A DNA stretch of 64,000 bases from an uncultured Christensenella sp. Its GTDB lineage: Bacteria > Bacillota > Clostridia > Christensenellales > Pumilibacteraceae. Location: positions 1 to 64,000 of the forward strand of contig CAJTLV010000004.1 of the NCBI GenBank assembly GCA_910577435.1, read 5' to 3'. Below the pieces are notes generated by a model that saw only the letters and a program-made list of their open reading frames with translations, was not told where the DNA came from and searched no databases. Below, piece by piece: positions 1 to 7,468 of the stretch (position 1 is the stretch's first letter; every line of letters begins with the position of its first letter). The position numbers and the translations under genes were made by a program.

Positions 1-2
1 AG

Positions 3-737
3 TATATCGATCCTGAAACCATAAACGGCTTGAACCTTTACGCCTATTGCGGAAATAACCCCGTTATGGCGGTTGATCCGAATGGGACGGCGAAATGGTG
101 GCAATGGTTATTAGGTGGGATAATTGTTGTCGCAGCAATTGCGCTAACTGTTGTCACGGCAGGCTTAGCGGCGCCTATTTCTGCTGCTGTAGGCGGTGGA
201 ATGCTTGGAGCAATAGTTGGTGGAGCAGTTGTCGGGGCTATTGGTGGCGCAATAACAAGTTTTGCTTTTAGTGTAGCGTCACAAGGTATCTCCAATGGCT
301 TTGATAATATTAACTGGGGACAAGTAGGCATAGCTACGCTCAGTGGAGCAATAACCGGGGCTGTATTAGGCGGCATTGGTGGTGGTATCAGATATGCAAA
401 AGCGGCACATTTTTTGAAAGCCAGTGGGGTGCCGAAATCTGAAATTAAAAATGTTATGTCTAGTTATAAAGGGATACCTAAAGTTCGAGCATTAAAATCA
501 GATACTACTGTATATAGAGTTTACGGTGGTGAATCAGCTATGAAAGGGCATTGGGTATCACCGAATAACTACGGTGCAAGTGCTCGTGAGTTGTTAGCTT
601 TACCAGATGCTAATACAGCTAACAAGTTATATATAATAATTTTAAATAAAGGTACCGTGACATTGCAAGGAAAGGCTGCTTCATTGTGGGGTCACGTTGG
701 TGGTGGCGTGCAATGGTGGGTAGCAATATTGCCATAA
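3..737 (+). CDS. RHS-repeat protein, C-terminal end with polymorphic toxin domain (partial)
   Basis: The reading frame is already open at the window edge, so this is the last part of a much larger protein. It opens with the conserved end of the RHS core (YIDPETINGLNLYAYCGNNP followed by VDPNG). A Gly/Ala-rich hydrophobic stretch follows, of the kind that often precedes RHS toxin tips. The last 90 or so residues form the variable toxin tip, with the motif VYRVYGG..GHWVSP.NYG and ALPD.NTA. This pattern is common in RHS and contact-dependent toxin tips and vaguely recalls ADP-ribosyltransferase-like toxins, but I cannot assign an enzymatic activity. By family knowledge the tip would be cleaved off and delivered to a neighbouring cell. 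The downstream gene is the expected immunity partner. Confidence 0.85.
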   Translation, partial: YIDPETINGLNLYAYCGNNPVMAVDPNGTAKWWQWLLGGIIVVAAIALTVVTAGLAAPISAAVGGGMLGAIVGGAVVGAIGGAITSFAFSVASQGISNGFDNINWGQVGIATLSGAITGAVLGGIGGGIRYAKAAHFLKASGVPKSEIKNVMSSYKGIPKVRALKSDTTVYRVYGGESAMKGHWVSPNNYGASARELLALPDANTANKLYIIILNKGTVTLQGKAASLWGHVGGGVQWWVAILP

Positions 738-751
738 AAGGAAATTTTGAA

Positions 752-1057
752 ATGAAAAAAATGACTTTATATATTAATACTCTTAATAAGGTTTTGCAAG
801 GGATTTGCAATGAATTAGAGAGAATAGCTACTGGAGCGGATTCCCCTTGGTCGTCGAGTGTATTAACAGATGTAATACGTCCAGAGATTGAGGAACTATT
901 AGATTATGCAGATAAAGGAGAAATATTTTTTAAGTATGGAAAAAAACAAAGATTATTACAAGCAACATATATTATGATAGATAGTTTACAACCGCTATTT
1001 CAAACTGATTTAGGACAAAGTATTTCAGCATTACAAAAGTTATATTATCACCTATAA
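752..1057 (+). CDS. Putative immunity protein for the RHS toxin
   Basis: A 101-residue, A+T-rich gene starts 14 bases after the toxin stop codon. The start chosen is the ATG at 752, preceded by AAAGGAAA; a longer frame beginning at 686 would overlap the toxin gene and lacks a ribosome binding site. The product looks soluble and mostly alpha-helical, without signal peptide or membrane segment. I do not recognise the family. The immunity role is inferred only from position: RHS toxin tips are normally followed directly by a small cognate immunity gene. Confidence 0.7.
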   Translation: MKKMTLYINTLNKVLQGICNELERIATGADSPWSSSVLTDVIRPEIEELLDYADKGEIFFKYGKKQRLLQATYIMIDSLQPLFQTDLGQSISALQKLYYHL

Positions 1058-1125
1058 TAAAATATATAAGTCAAATGTTTTTTTTGAAATCCCCGTACAA
1101 CAGTGCGGGGATATTCATTAAATGA

Positions 1126-1305
1126 CATTCTCTCAAATATTCGATAACGTATACATACGATAGCAGCGGCAAACTGTTGAGCCAAAGCGACGGAATAAGC
1201 TTTATTTACGACGATAAGGGCGTAGTCGGATTTAAGTACAGAGAGGAAACGTATATCTACCGTAAAGACGTACGAGTGTTTTTTAAGTCTAAATTTCCTC
1301 TTTGA
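1126..1305 (+). pseudogene. Detached RHS/YD-repeat fragment
   Basis: One frame is open from 1126 to the TGA at 1303-1305, with no start codon in front. Its translation has typical YD-repeat features: YTYDSSGKLLSQ, then FIYDDKGVVGFKY and a trailing YIYRKDV. This is a piece of an RHS core in the same orientation as the upstream toxin gene. It probably comes from recombination that swaps toxin tips, leaving old core and tip segments downstream as orphans. It is too short and promoterless to be a working gene. Confidence 0.7.
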
Positions 1306-1316
1306 CCGTAATGTAT

Positions 1317-1371
1317 GTGCCTGTCTTGATACAAGCGTCGGCGCGCTGGCGCGCGCCGCCGAGACAGGCAC
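1317..1371. repeat. Large inverted repeat (hairpin)
   Basis: GTGCCTGTCT at 1317-1326 is matched by AGACAGGCAC at 1362-1371, and between them GGCGCGC and GCGCGCC can also pair. The result is a long, G+C-rich imperfect hairpin in an otherwise A+T-rich stretch. It has no T-run and so is not a typical terminator. It may be the end or core of a small repeat element. Confidence 0.6.
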
Positions 1372-1499
1372 ACACAGAAAGAACGAACGAAAAAGCAAAG
1401 CCGCAAAGGCGGCGGCGAAAATCGGGTGACGCGCGGAAGCGTGTGATATAACACAAAACAGCTCATATTGGTTTGGAATATTTGACGATTTACATTTAT

Positions 1500-1531
1500 A
1501 GATTATTCGTTTTGTTGGGTATGCTCTACCA
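1500..1531. repeat. Copy 1 of a ~33-bp repeat
   Basis: The segment starting GATTATTCGTTTT and ending GGGTATGCTCTACCA recurs with one substitution and a short indel at 2994-3027. Both copies lie next to small accessory genes, which suggests duplicated 3' ends of related genes left by cassette exchange. Confidence 0.6.
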
Positions 1532-1673
1532 CGACAGAGGGCGCAAAAGCGTCCTTTTGTCGTTGTAGGAAAAATATTGTGTTATTAATCGTAAGTGCCG
1601 GCGCGAAGCGCTGCGCTTGTTATTATCGAGCGCCCGCCAAAGTGCCATTGTCCTTTTTTACGCTGTTATATGG

Positions 1674-1702
1674 TTGAAAAATGCTTTCGTTTGTGCTATA
1701 AT
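1674..1702 (+). promoter_or_regulatory. Sigma-A type promoter of the 1760 gene
   Basis: TTGAAA at 1674-1679 and TATAAT at 1697-1702 are separated by 17 bases, followed by a small GCTC..GAGC hairpin. The accessory gene therefore has its own promoter and does not depend on the RHS gene. Confidence 0.6.
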
Positions 1703-1759
1703 TTATTTGCTCTTATAGAGCGATAAACAGTAATTTATCTTTACTTGAGGAGCAATACA

Positions 1760-2224
1760 ATGGAGTATCCGATTAAAACTTTTGAAATTAAAGGTTTTTC
1801 AAGCGAACGCATAAAATTAGAAATAACAGAGGTCTTTGGCTTTCCCGATGAAACTTCGTTTAGGGGCGGTTATGATATTAAATGTAATTTGGAAATAACT
1901 TCGGGAATTTACAGTATACGCACTAACAACTATTATTCATCTACAGGAGCTCTGTATAATTTTTATAATGAGCTTTTAAAATGCTATAACGATTTAAAAG
2001 GTATAGCATCATATAAGCTTAATTACCCCGAAAATTATTTTGACTTAAACATTAAATTTGATGAGCTTGGTATAGCCATAAGCGGAAAATATCAAGACGA
2101 TCCCGTTGTAAAGAATATTCTCAACTTTGAATTCACTTCTGACCAATCATACTTTAAAGAAGTGATCAGTGATTTGAAAAAAATTGTTTTACGGTTTGGA
2201 AATAATCGTGGTATAAAGAAGTAA
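1760..2224 (+). CDS. Hypothetical protein, possibly an immunity-type protein
   Basis: A 154-residue protein. The ATG at 1760 is chosen because GAGGAG lies 7 bases upstream; a TTG at 1745 would place the start inside the ribosome binding site region. It is soluble, with alternating beta-rich stretches and a helical segment (LYNFYNELLKCYNDLKG). This arrangement resembles small WapI/DUF-type immunity or barrel proteins found next to RHS loci, but the match is by appearance only. It has its own promoter. The A+T-rich composition and the neighbouring RHS debris suggest acquired DNA. Function unknown. Confidence 0.65.
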   Translation: MEYPIKTFEIKGFSSERIKLEITEVFGFPDETSFRGGYDIKCNLEITSGIYSIRTNNYYSSTGALYNFYNELLKCYNDLKGIASYKLNYPENYFDLNIKFDELGIAISGKYQDDPVVKNILNFEFTSDQSYFKEVISDLKKIVLRFGNNRGIKK

Positions 2225-2240
2225 GATAAATTTCAATTTA
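2222..2240. repeat. 19-bp direct repeat, copy 1
   Basis: TAAGATAAATTTCAATTTA begins inside the stop codon of the preceding gene. An identical copy lies at 2971-2989, so the pair flanks the alpha/beta hydrolase gene. A 15-bp core of the same sequence recurs at 19644-19658, also straight after a stop codon. Confidence 0.7.
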
Positions 2241-2257
2241 ACATAAGGTATTATAAT

Positions 2258-2968
2258 ATGAAATTCCAGACATTTGGCAATAAAAATAATAAAGCGGTTT
2301 TGCTAATTCATACGTTGTTTACGAGTTCGGATTTTTTTGCACCTATAACAAAGTTCCTGACAAATGACTATTTTGTTATCGTTCCTACGTTGTCGGGGCA
2401 TTATGAAAATTCCACGTTTATATCTACGGCAGATGAAATTAAACAAATTAAAAAGTTCTTATCCGAAAACAATGTTGTATCCCTTTATGCGGTTGCAGGC
2501 TTTTCTTTGGGCGGAAATATTGCTTATGAGTTCTTTTGTAATAATACCGAAATGATTGAAAAAGCAGTGATAGATAGCTCACCGCTATTCAATTTCCCGA
2601 AATTAATAAAAAAATATTTTCTTAAAAATTATACCAAATGCTTAAACAGAATTAAATCGGGCAAATATGATACTGCCAAAGAGTTAAATAAACACTTTAA
2701 CGGTATGGGAGAATACCAAAAGGATATTGCGCCCATCGTTTCGCAGGAAAGCTTAAACAGCCTTGTAGAAAGTTGTTACAACACAAAAGTTTACAAATTG
2801 TCCCAAGATGAACGGGAAAAAGTTAAGTTTATCTATGGCAGCAAGGATATAGCGCGACTTTGCAAGGGACGATTAAAAAAATATTATGTACGTAAACTGA
2901 AAGGATATGGACATTGTGGATTTTATCGAGAAAATCCCGTTGAATGGGCTAAACAATTCATTCCATAA
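2258..2968 (+). CDS. Alpha/beta hydrolase
   Basis: A 236-residue single-domain alpha/beta hydrolase. The nucleophile elbow GFSLGG provides the catalytic serine (about residue 84). YGSKD near residue 196 is a plausible acid position, and GHCGF near the C-terminus supplies the histidine. The N-terminal LLIHTLFTSSDFF corresponds to the oxyanion-hole strand and loop. There is no signal peptide, so it acts in the cytoplasm. The substrate cannot be told; relatives are esterases, lipases or acyl transferases. The gene is flanked by a pair of identical 19-bp direct repeats, suggesting it arrived or duplicated as a cassette. Confidence 0.8.
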   Translation: MKFQTFGNKNNKAVLLIHTLFTSSDFFAPITKFLTNDYFVIVPTLSGHYENSTFISTADEIKQIKKFLSENNVVSLYAVAGFSLGGNIAYEFFCNNTEMIEKAVIDSSPLFNFPKLIKKYFLKNYTKCLNRIKSGKYDTAKELNKHFNGMGEYQKDIAPIVSQESLNSLVESCYNTKVYKLSQDEREKVKFIYGSKDIARLCKGRLKKYYVRKLKGYGHCGFYRENPVEWAKQFIP

Positions 2969-2970
2969 AA

Positions 2971-2989
2971 TAAGATAAATTTCAATTTA
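2971..2989. repeat. 19-bp direct repeat, copy 2
   Basis: Identical to 2222-2240. It begins two bases after the stop codon of the hydrolase gene (TAA at 2966-2968). Confidence 0.7.
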
Positions 2990-3123
2990 GCGAAGATTAT
3001 TCGTTTCGGGTTGGGTATGCTCTACCAAATACGGTCGCGTTTGAACACAACGGCAAAGTGCATTTTGTAAACGGTATCGCCGGCGTGAATTCAAGAGAAC
3101 ATTTTGAACCATTCAGACAGTAA
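2990..3123 (+). pseudogene. Orphan coding remnant
   Basis: One frame reads through from about 2980 to a TAA at 3121-3123 and translates as FRVGYALPNTVAFEHNGKVH and onward, with a protein-like composition but no start codon or ribosome binding site. It contains copy 2 of the ~33-bp repeat (2994-3027). It is probably the 3' end of a lost accessory gene. I do not recognise the family. Confidence 0.3.
2994..3027. repeat. Copy 2 of the ~33-bp repeat
   Basis: Near-identical to 1500-1531. It lies just after the second 19-bp repeat. Confidence 0.6.
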
Positions 3124-3503
3124 GTAAAACACTTGCTGCCTTTTGTTTTTCTAAAAGTTTATAGCGGTTTCTCTGAATTTATATTACATTTCGGAACAGC
3201 AAACAAGAGCAATGGAAAAATGTGAGAGGGAAGAAGATTACAGTTACCGATTAACCGATATCAACGAGGTAAGCGAAAAATTTGCGCACAAAGAAAAGGT
3301 CAAGTCTTTTACGAACCCGACTTAATGTTTACTTCAACACCACCGCAAAATTTTTCGCGCGTTGACATCGACTTTTACTTGTGCTAACAACCACAGCCGA
3401 AAAGGCAATAAAATCGGAGAGGCGAGAAATAGCCGCAGTATAATAACAGATGCTGTTGTCGTGTAAGGAACGAAGCGTCTTATAGGTTTTTGTCCAAATA
3501 AAA
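3124..3503. other. Decayed accessory sequence without a clear gene
   Basis: No convincing gene here. A 37-codon frame at 3212-3325 (ATG to TAA, Glu/Lys-rich) has no ribosome binding site; its frame is open for some distance upstream, so it may be the end of a broken gene. The position between RHS/cassette material and a tRNA gene fits a worn-down integration site. Confidence 0.4.
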
Positions 3504-3550
3504 AACTACCCGAACGCCGTTTATACTAACATAAAGGTTCGGATAGTTAC
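3504..3550 (-). terminator. Terminator of tRNA-Val
   Basis: Read on the minus strand, AACTATCCGAAC and GTTCGGGTAGTT pair around a ~20-base loop and run into TTTTTTATTT. It lies directly downstream of the tRNA. Confidence 0.75.
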
Positions 3551-3554
3551 CGTG

Positions 3555-3630
3555 TGGTGGGCAATGAGGGACTCGAACCCCCGACTTTCTCCACGTCAAG
3601 AAGACACTCTCCCAGCTGAGTTAATTGCCC
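3555..3630 (-). tRNA. tRNA-Val (GAC anticodon)
   Basis: On the minus strand a complete cloverleaf folds. The acceptor GGGCAAT pairs with ATTGCCC, and the D stem is ACTC/GAGT. The anticodon stem TCTTC/GGAGA holds the loop TTGACGT (anticodon GAC, valine). The T stem GGGGG/CCCTC carries TTCGAGT. The 3' CCA is encoded. Confidence 0.95.
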
Positions 3631-3687
3631 GAATTATTTCAGCTAGATAAGTTTAATATATTTTATATTATTTGTCAAGCGGTTTGC

Positions 3688-3716
3688 TTGAATTTGTCTC
3701 GTAAATATGATAAAAT
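3688..3716 (+). promoter_or_regulatory. Promoter of dtd, placed for a leaderless transcript
   Basis: TTGAAT (3688-3693) and TAAAAT (3711-3716) are spaced by 17 bases. The dtd ATG begins at 3723, about where transcription should start, and there is no Shine-Dalgarno sequence, so the mRNA is probably leaderless. Confidence 0.6.
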
Positions 3717-3722
3717 GTCGAT

Positions 3723-4169
3723 ATGAAAGCGGTTATACAGCGCGTCGACGGCGCAAAATTATCTGTGGAAGGTGAGATCTGCGCCCAAATAGGTCGCGGG
3801 CTTGTCGTGTATATCGGCGTCGAGCAGTCCGATACCGAAACAGACGTCATAGCTTTTGCGCGCAAACTCGTTGCGATGCGTATTTTCTCGGACGGCGACG
3901 GCAAGATGAACTTGTCCGTGACCGATGTCGGAGGGGATATACTTCTCATTTCGAACTTTACTTTGTGTGCAGATATCTCGCACGGTAACCGTCCGAGTTT
4001 TACTGCCGCAATGCGCCCCGCTATTGCGGCGAGCGGATTGTTCGATTACACAGTAAACGTCGTGATCGACTGTATGCGCGGCAGTCGCGGCAGGGTCGAG
4101 CGCGGAGTGTTCGGTGCGGATATGCTTATCGATCAGATCAACGACGGGCCTGTGACTATCGTTTATTGA
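3723..4169 (+). CDS. dtd: D-aminoacyl-tRNA deacylase
   Basis: A 148-residue Dtd, the usual length. The enzyme hydrolyses D-aminoacyl-tRNA (and Gly-tRNA-Ala) in the cytoplasm. Family landmarks are the MKAVIQRV start, GRGLVVYIGVE, GNRPSF, GVFGADM and the C-terminal NDGPVT, the Gly-cisPro motif that reads chirality. The usual SQxT motif appears as SNFT, with Asn78 where the family normally has Gln; this is unusual and worth noting. It leads a tight cluster: queH begins two bases after its stop and uvrC overlaps queH. The start follows the promoter so closely that leaderless translation is likely. Confidence 0.95.
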   Translation: MKAVIQRVDGAKLSVEGEICAQIGRGLVVYIGVEQSDTETDVIAFARKLVAMRIFSDGDGKMNLSVTDVGGDILLISNFTLCADISHGNRPSFTAAMRPAIAASGLFDYTVNVVIDCMRGSRGRVERGVFGADMLIDQINDGPVTIVY

Positions 4170-4171
4170 TT

Positions 4172-4756
4172 ATGTATTACACCGACGCATTGACCGATAA
4201 AAAAATACTCCTGCACGCCTGTTGCGGTCCGTGCAGTCTCGGTGCGATCGAGCCGTTGCTTTCCGACGGCGCGCTTATCACTCTGTTCTATTACAATCCG
4301 TGTATTATCGACGGGGAATTCGAGCGGCGCTTGGACGCTCTGCGCACGGTTGCGGAGCATTATTCTTTGCCGCTCGTTGTGCCTGACCACGACTACTCGG
4401 CATATCTTGCGTATGCCGAGCCCTACGCAACGGATCGAGAGGGCGGAGCGCGATGCGGCTTGTGCTTTGCCGACCGTCTTACTTCGTCGGCGGGATACGC
4501 GTTTGCCAACGGGTTCGACGCATTCGCTACAACGCTTACGGTAAGTCCGCACAAGGACAGTCGCAGGATATTTTCGATCGCCGACGGAATTTCGGACAAG
4601 GTCGGAGTTCCGTTCCTGCCGCGTGATTTCAAAAAGCGCGACGGGTTCAAGCTGTCCTGTAGTTTGGCGGCAGAACTGGGCATTTACCGTCAACGGTTTT
4701 GCGGATGTGAATTTTCGCAACCCGAAATCTCGGCGGCGGGCGGCGGTGATAAATGA
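4172..4756 (+). CDS. queH: Epoxyqueuosine reductase QueH
   Basis: A 194-residue QueH (formerly DUF208), which reduces epoxyqueuosine to queuosine at the tRNA wobble position, the last step of the pathway. Visible motifs are HACCGPC near the N-terminus (adjacent cysteines), FYYNPCI, RCGLCF and the C-terminal RFCGCEF. Together these cysteines bind an iron-sulfur cluster and a second metal. The ATG at 4172 is used; a TTG at 4166 would overlap the dtd stop. Partner function: queA at 62334 makes the epoxyqueuosine substrate. The stop overlaps the uvrC start (ATGA), indicating translational coupling. Confidence 0.93.
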   Translation: MYYTDALTDKKILLHACCGPCSLGAIEPLLSDGALITLFYYNPCIIDGEFERRLDALRTVAEHYSLPLVVPDHDYSAYLAYAEPYATDREGGARCGLCFADRLTSSAGYAFANGFDAFATTLTVSPHKDSRRIFSIADGISDKVGVPFLPRDFKKRDGFKLSCSLAAELGIYRQRFCGCEFSQPEISAAGGGDK

Positions 4757-7452
4757 GCATAGCCGATAAATTGAAAGATCTTCCGGACACGCCCGGAGTT
4801 TATATAATGCGCGACGCGAGCGGGCAGGTGATATACGTCGGTAAAGCGGTCTTGCTTGCGCGGCGTGTGCGGCAGTATTTTCAGCATTCCGAAAAACCCG
4901 TTAAGGTACAGGCGATGGTCGACAACATCGCCGATTTCGACTACATCATTACGCGCACCGAAAAGGACGCGCTCGCACTTGAAAACAACCTGATAAAAAA
5001 ATACAAACCGCATTATAATATTCTGCTTAAAGACGATAAAACGAGCCCGTACATTCGCATCGATCCGCGTGCCGAGTATCCGTGCATAGAAGTGACGCGA
5101 CGTGTAAAGCGCGACGGCGCGCGGTATTTCGGACCGTTTATCGGCGTGTCCGTGCGCGACGTTATTTCTGTATTGCAGTCTGTGTACCGCTTGCGGACGT
5201 GCGCAGGCAAGCTCAAAAAACTTGCCCGTCCCTGTCTCAATCACGATCTCGATCTGTGCCTTGCACCGTGTTGCGAGCTTTGCGATAAGGGCGAATATCG
5301 CAAGGCGATAAACGGCGCGATGTCATTTCTTTCGGGCGGCAGCGACGATATTTCGGGCGTTATTTCGCAAAAAATGCTAGACGCCGCCGAAAGCGAGAAT
5401 TTCGAGCGCGCCATTTCGTACAGAAATCAATTGCGAGTTCTTGATAACTTAAAAAGCAAGGTTGTCGGCGAACTCGGCAATGTCGTCAACATCGACGCAT
5501 TCTACTATACGGATAACGGAATATACGGCGCGGTCAGTGTGTGCATTGTGCGCGGCGGAAAGATGATGGGCGTGAAGAATTACATCATCGGCGAGCCGCA
5601 GGTGTTCGGCGGGGATATGACGACTTTCCTGCCGCAGTATTATTCGATGACAAACGAGCTTCCCGACGAGATATGCTTGCAGACCGAGCTTGACGCGACG
5701 CCGCTTACAGAATATTTTTCGTCCGTGTTTTCCAAGCGTCCCGCGATCACATTCCCGCAAAAGGGGGTGCGCAAAAAACTGCTCGACACGGCAAGCCGCA
5801 ACTGTTCGGACTTTTTATTGAAGTCTGCCGACCGTGAAAAACGCGTCGAGAATATGACCGTCGGGGCGTGCGAACGGCTGAAAACGCTGTTCGGCTTGCC
5901 TCGCGCGCGTCGCATAGAATGTTATGATATTTCGAACATTTCGGGCGTGGACAAAGTGGCGTCGCAGGTCGTTTTCATAGACGGGAGTGCGGATAAGTCG
6001 CAGTATCGGCGCTACCGCATTCGCACCGTCGAGGGCGCGGACGATTTCCGTTCTATGTACGAAACGCTCACGCGTCGGCTCATCCGCTACCGTAACGGCG
6101 ACGCGGGATTCAACGAACTTCCCGATCTCATAGTAATAGACGGCGGTCTCGAACAGGTCGAATTTGCGGCGCGCGCGGCGGAAGAAGTGGGCGTCAGCGT
6201 TCCGATGGTCGGACTTGCCAAAAAGGACGAGGAGATATATCTTCGCGGCAATCCGATACCGATACGCTTGACGCGCGACGACTTCGCATTGCGCCTGCTT
6301 CAACGGGTGCGCGACGAAGCGCATAGGTTCGCCGTTATGTATCACAGAACGGTGCGTTCGGCGCGGTATGAAAGCGAACTGAAGTCCGTCGAGGGCGTGG
6401 GCGCGTCCACCGTAAAGAAGGTGCTGGCAAAGTTCAATACGCGCACGATCGCGACTGCTACGCCAGACGAGATAGCCGAAAAAGCCGGGATTTCCAAAAA
6501 GGCGGCGCGCAATATTTATCTGTACTACCACCCGAACACCGCCGAACCGACGTTAAAATATCGGCTTGTCGCGACAGACCTCGACGGCACGTTACTGAAC
6601 GACGATTTGACCGTTTCGGAGCGGAATATCGACGCGATAAACAGATTCCGAGCGGCAGGCGGGATATTTACCGTCGCGACGGGACGGTCGCCTGCGAGCG
6701 TGGCAAAACTGAGAGAGCGGCTCGAACTCGATAAGTATCCGGTCAAAGCGATATGTCACTTGGGATGCGTGATTTGCGACAGCGCCGATATGGAGCCGGT
6801 AGATACAGTCGTTATTCCGAATGATATTGCGGCGGAGCTTATAAAGTTCGCATCGCCGCTCTGCAAAATCGTGCAGGTATACGACGGCGACGGACTGAAC
6901 GTCGACTGTGTAACGCCCGTCGCCGAAAGATACTATTCTGCGCTCGGATTGTCGCCGAACGTAGTCGGCGATCTCGAACGGTTTACTCGAAGCGCGGAAC
7001 GTGATATAATTAAGGTGATTCTTATTCTAGACGAACGTGATATCGAACGCGTTTCGGGAATGCTTGTCTCCGAATTCCGCGAATTGCGGTTTACGCAATC
7101 GACTGCGCCCATACTTTCGAGACTGTCGGACGGGAAATGCGATTTTCGTCCCGCAATGCTGGAATGCGTGGCGGCGGGAGCGGATAAAGGAACGGCGCTC
7201 AAAAAGATAGCCGACGGTTACGGCATTGCTATGAGCGAAGTGATCGCGATGGGCGACAGCTTTAACGACGTTGCTATGATAAAAGCGGCGGGACTAGGCG
7301 TCGCAATGGGTAACGCCTGCGAACCGATTAAAAAACTCGCCGACATTACGGCGCCGACGAACAACGCCGACGGCGTAGCGGAGATAATAAATAAATATTG
7401 CTTCGGCAACACGGAGCCTGCGTCTCGGACGGAGCGCGACAAAGAAGAATAG
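4753..7452 (+). CDS. uvrC: UvrC excinuclease subunit fused to a Cof-type HAD phosphatase
   Basis: An 899-residue protein; ordinary UvrC is about 600. Residues 1-600 are a complete UvrC that incises on both sides of DNA lesions. They comprise the GIY-YIG nuclease (GVYIMRD..VIYVGK), a Cys-rich segment, the UVR motif around 205-240, the RNase H-like nuclease (ECYDISNISG, VIDGG) and tandem helix-hairpin-helix motifs (VEGVGASTVKK). After a short linker, residues 604-890 are a full Cof/HAD-IIB phosphatase: DLDGTLL (D609 nucleophile, D611), the ATGRS motif, GADKGTAL and GDSFNDVAM. No stop or frameshift separates the two parts. The HAD substrate is unknown (relatives dephosphorylate sugar or nucleotide phosphates). 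Confidence 0.93.
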   Translation: MSIADKLKDLPDTPGVYIMRDASGQVIYVGKAVLLARRVRQYFQHSEKPVKVQAMVDNIADFDYIITRTEKDALALENNLIKKYKPHYNILLKDDKTSPYIRIDPRAEYPCIEVTRRVKRDGARYFGPFIGVSVRDVISVLQSVYRLRTCAGKLKKLARPCLNHDLDLCLAPCCELCDKGEYRKAINGAMSFLSGGSDDISGVISQKMLDAAESENFERAISYRNQLRVLDNLKSKVVGELGNVVNIDAFYYTDNGIYGAVSVCIVRGGKMMGVKNYIIGEPQVFGGDMTTFLPQYYSMTNELPDEICLQTELDATPLTEYFSSVFSKRPAITFPQKGVRKKLLDTASRNCSDFLLKSADREKRVENMTVGACERLKTLFGLPRARRIECYDISNISGVDKVASQVVFIDGSADKSQYRRYRIRTVEGADDFRSMYETLTRRLIRYRNGDAGFNELPDLIVIDGGLEQVEFAARAAEEVGVSVPMVGLAKKDEEIYLRGNPIPIRLTRDDFALRLLQRVRDEAHRFAVMYHRTVRSARYESELKSVEGVGASTVKKVLAKFNTRTIATATPDEIAEKAGISKKAARNIYLYYHPNTAEPTLKYRLVATDLDGTLLNDDLTVSERNIDAINRFRAAGGIFTVATGRSPASVAKLRERLELDKYPVKAICHLGCVICDSADMEPVDTVVIPNDIAAELIKFASPLCKIVQVYDGDGLNVDCVTPVAERYYSALGLSPNVVGDLERFTRSAERDIIKVILILDERDIERVSGMLVSEFRELRFTQSTAPILSRLSDGKCDFRPAMLECVAAGADKGTALKKIADGYGIAMSEVIAMGDSFNDVAMIKAAGLGVAMGNACEPIKKLADITAPTNNADGVAEIINKYCFGNTEPASRTERDKEE

Positions 7453-7468
7453 AAAGGAGAAAACGGAT

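Noticed and set aside
3631..3722. Possible preQ1 riboswitch before dtd-queH
   Set aside because: The stretch is A+T-rich promoter sequence with no pseudoknot-like pattern, and the transcript seems leaderless.
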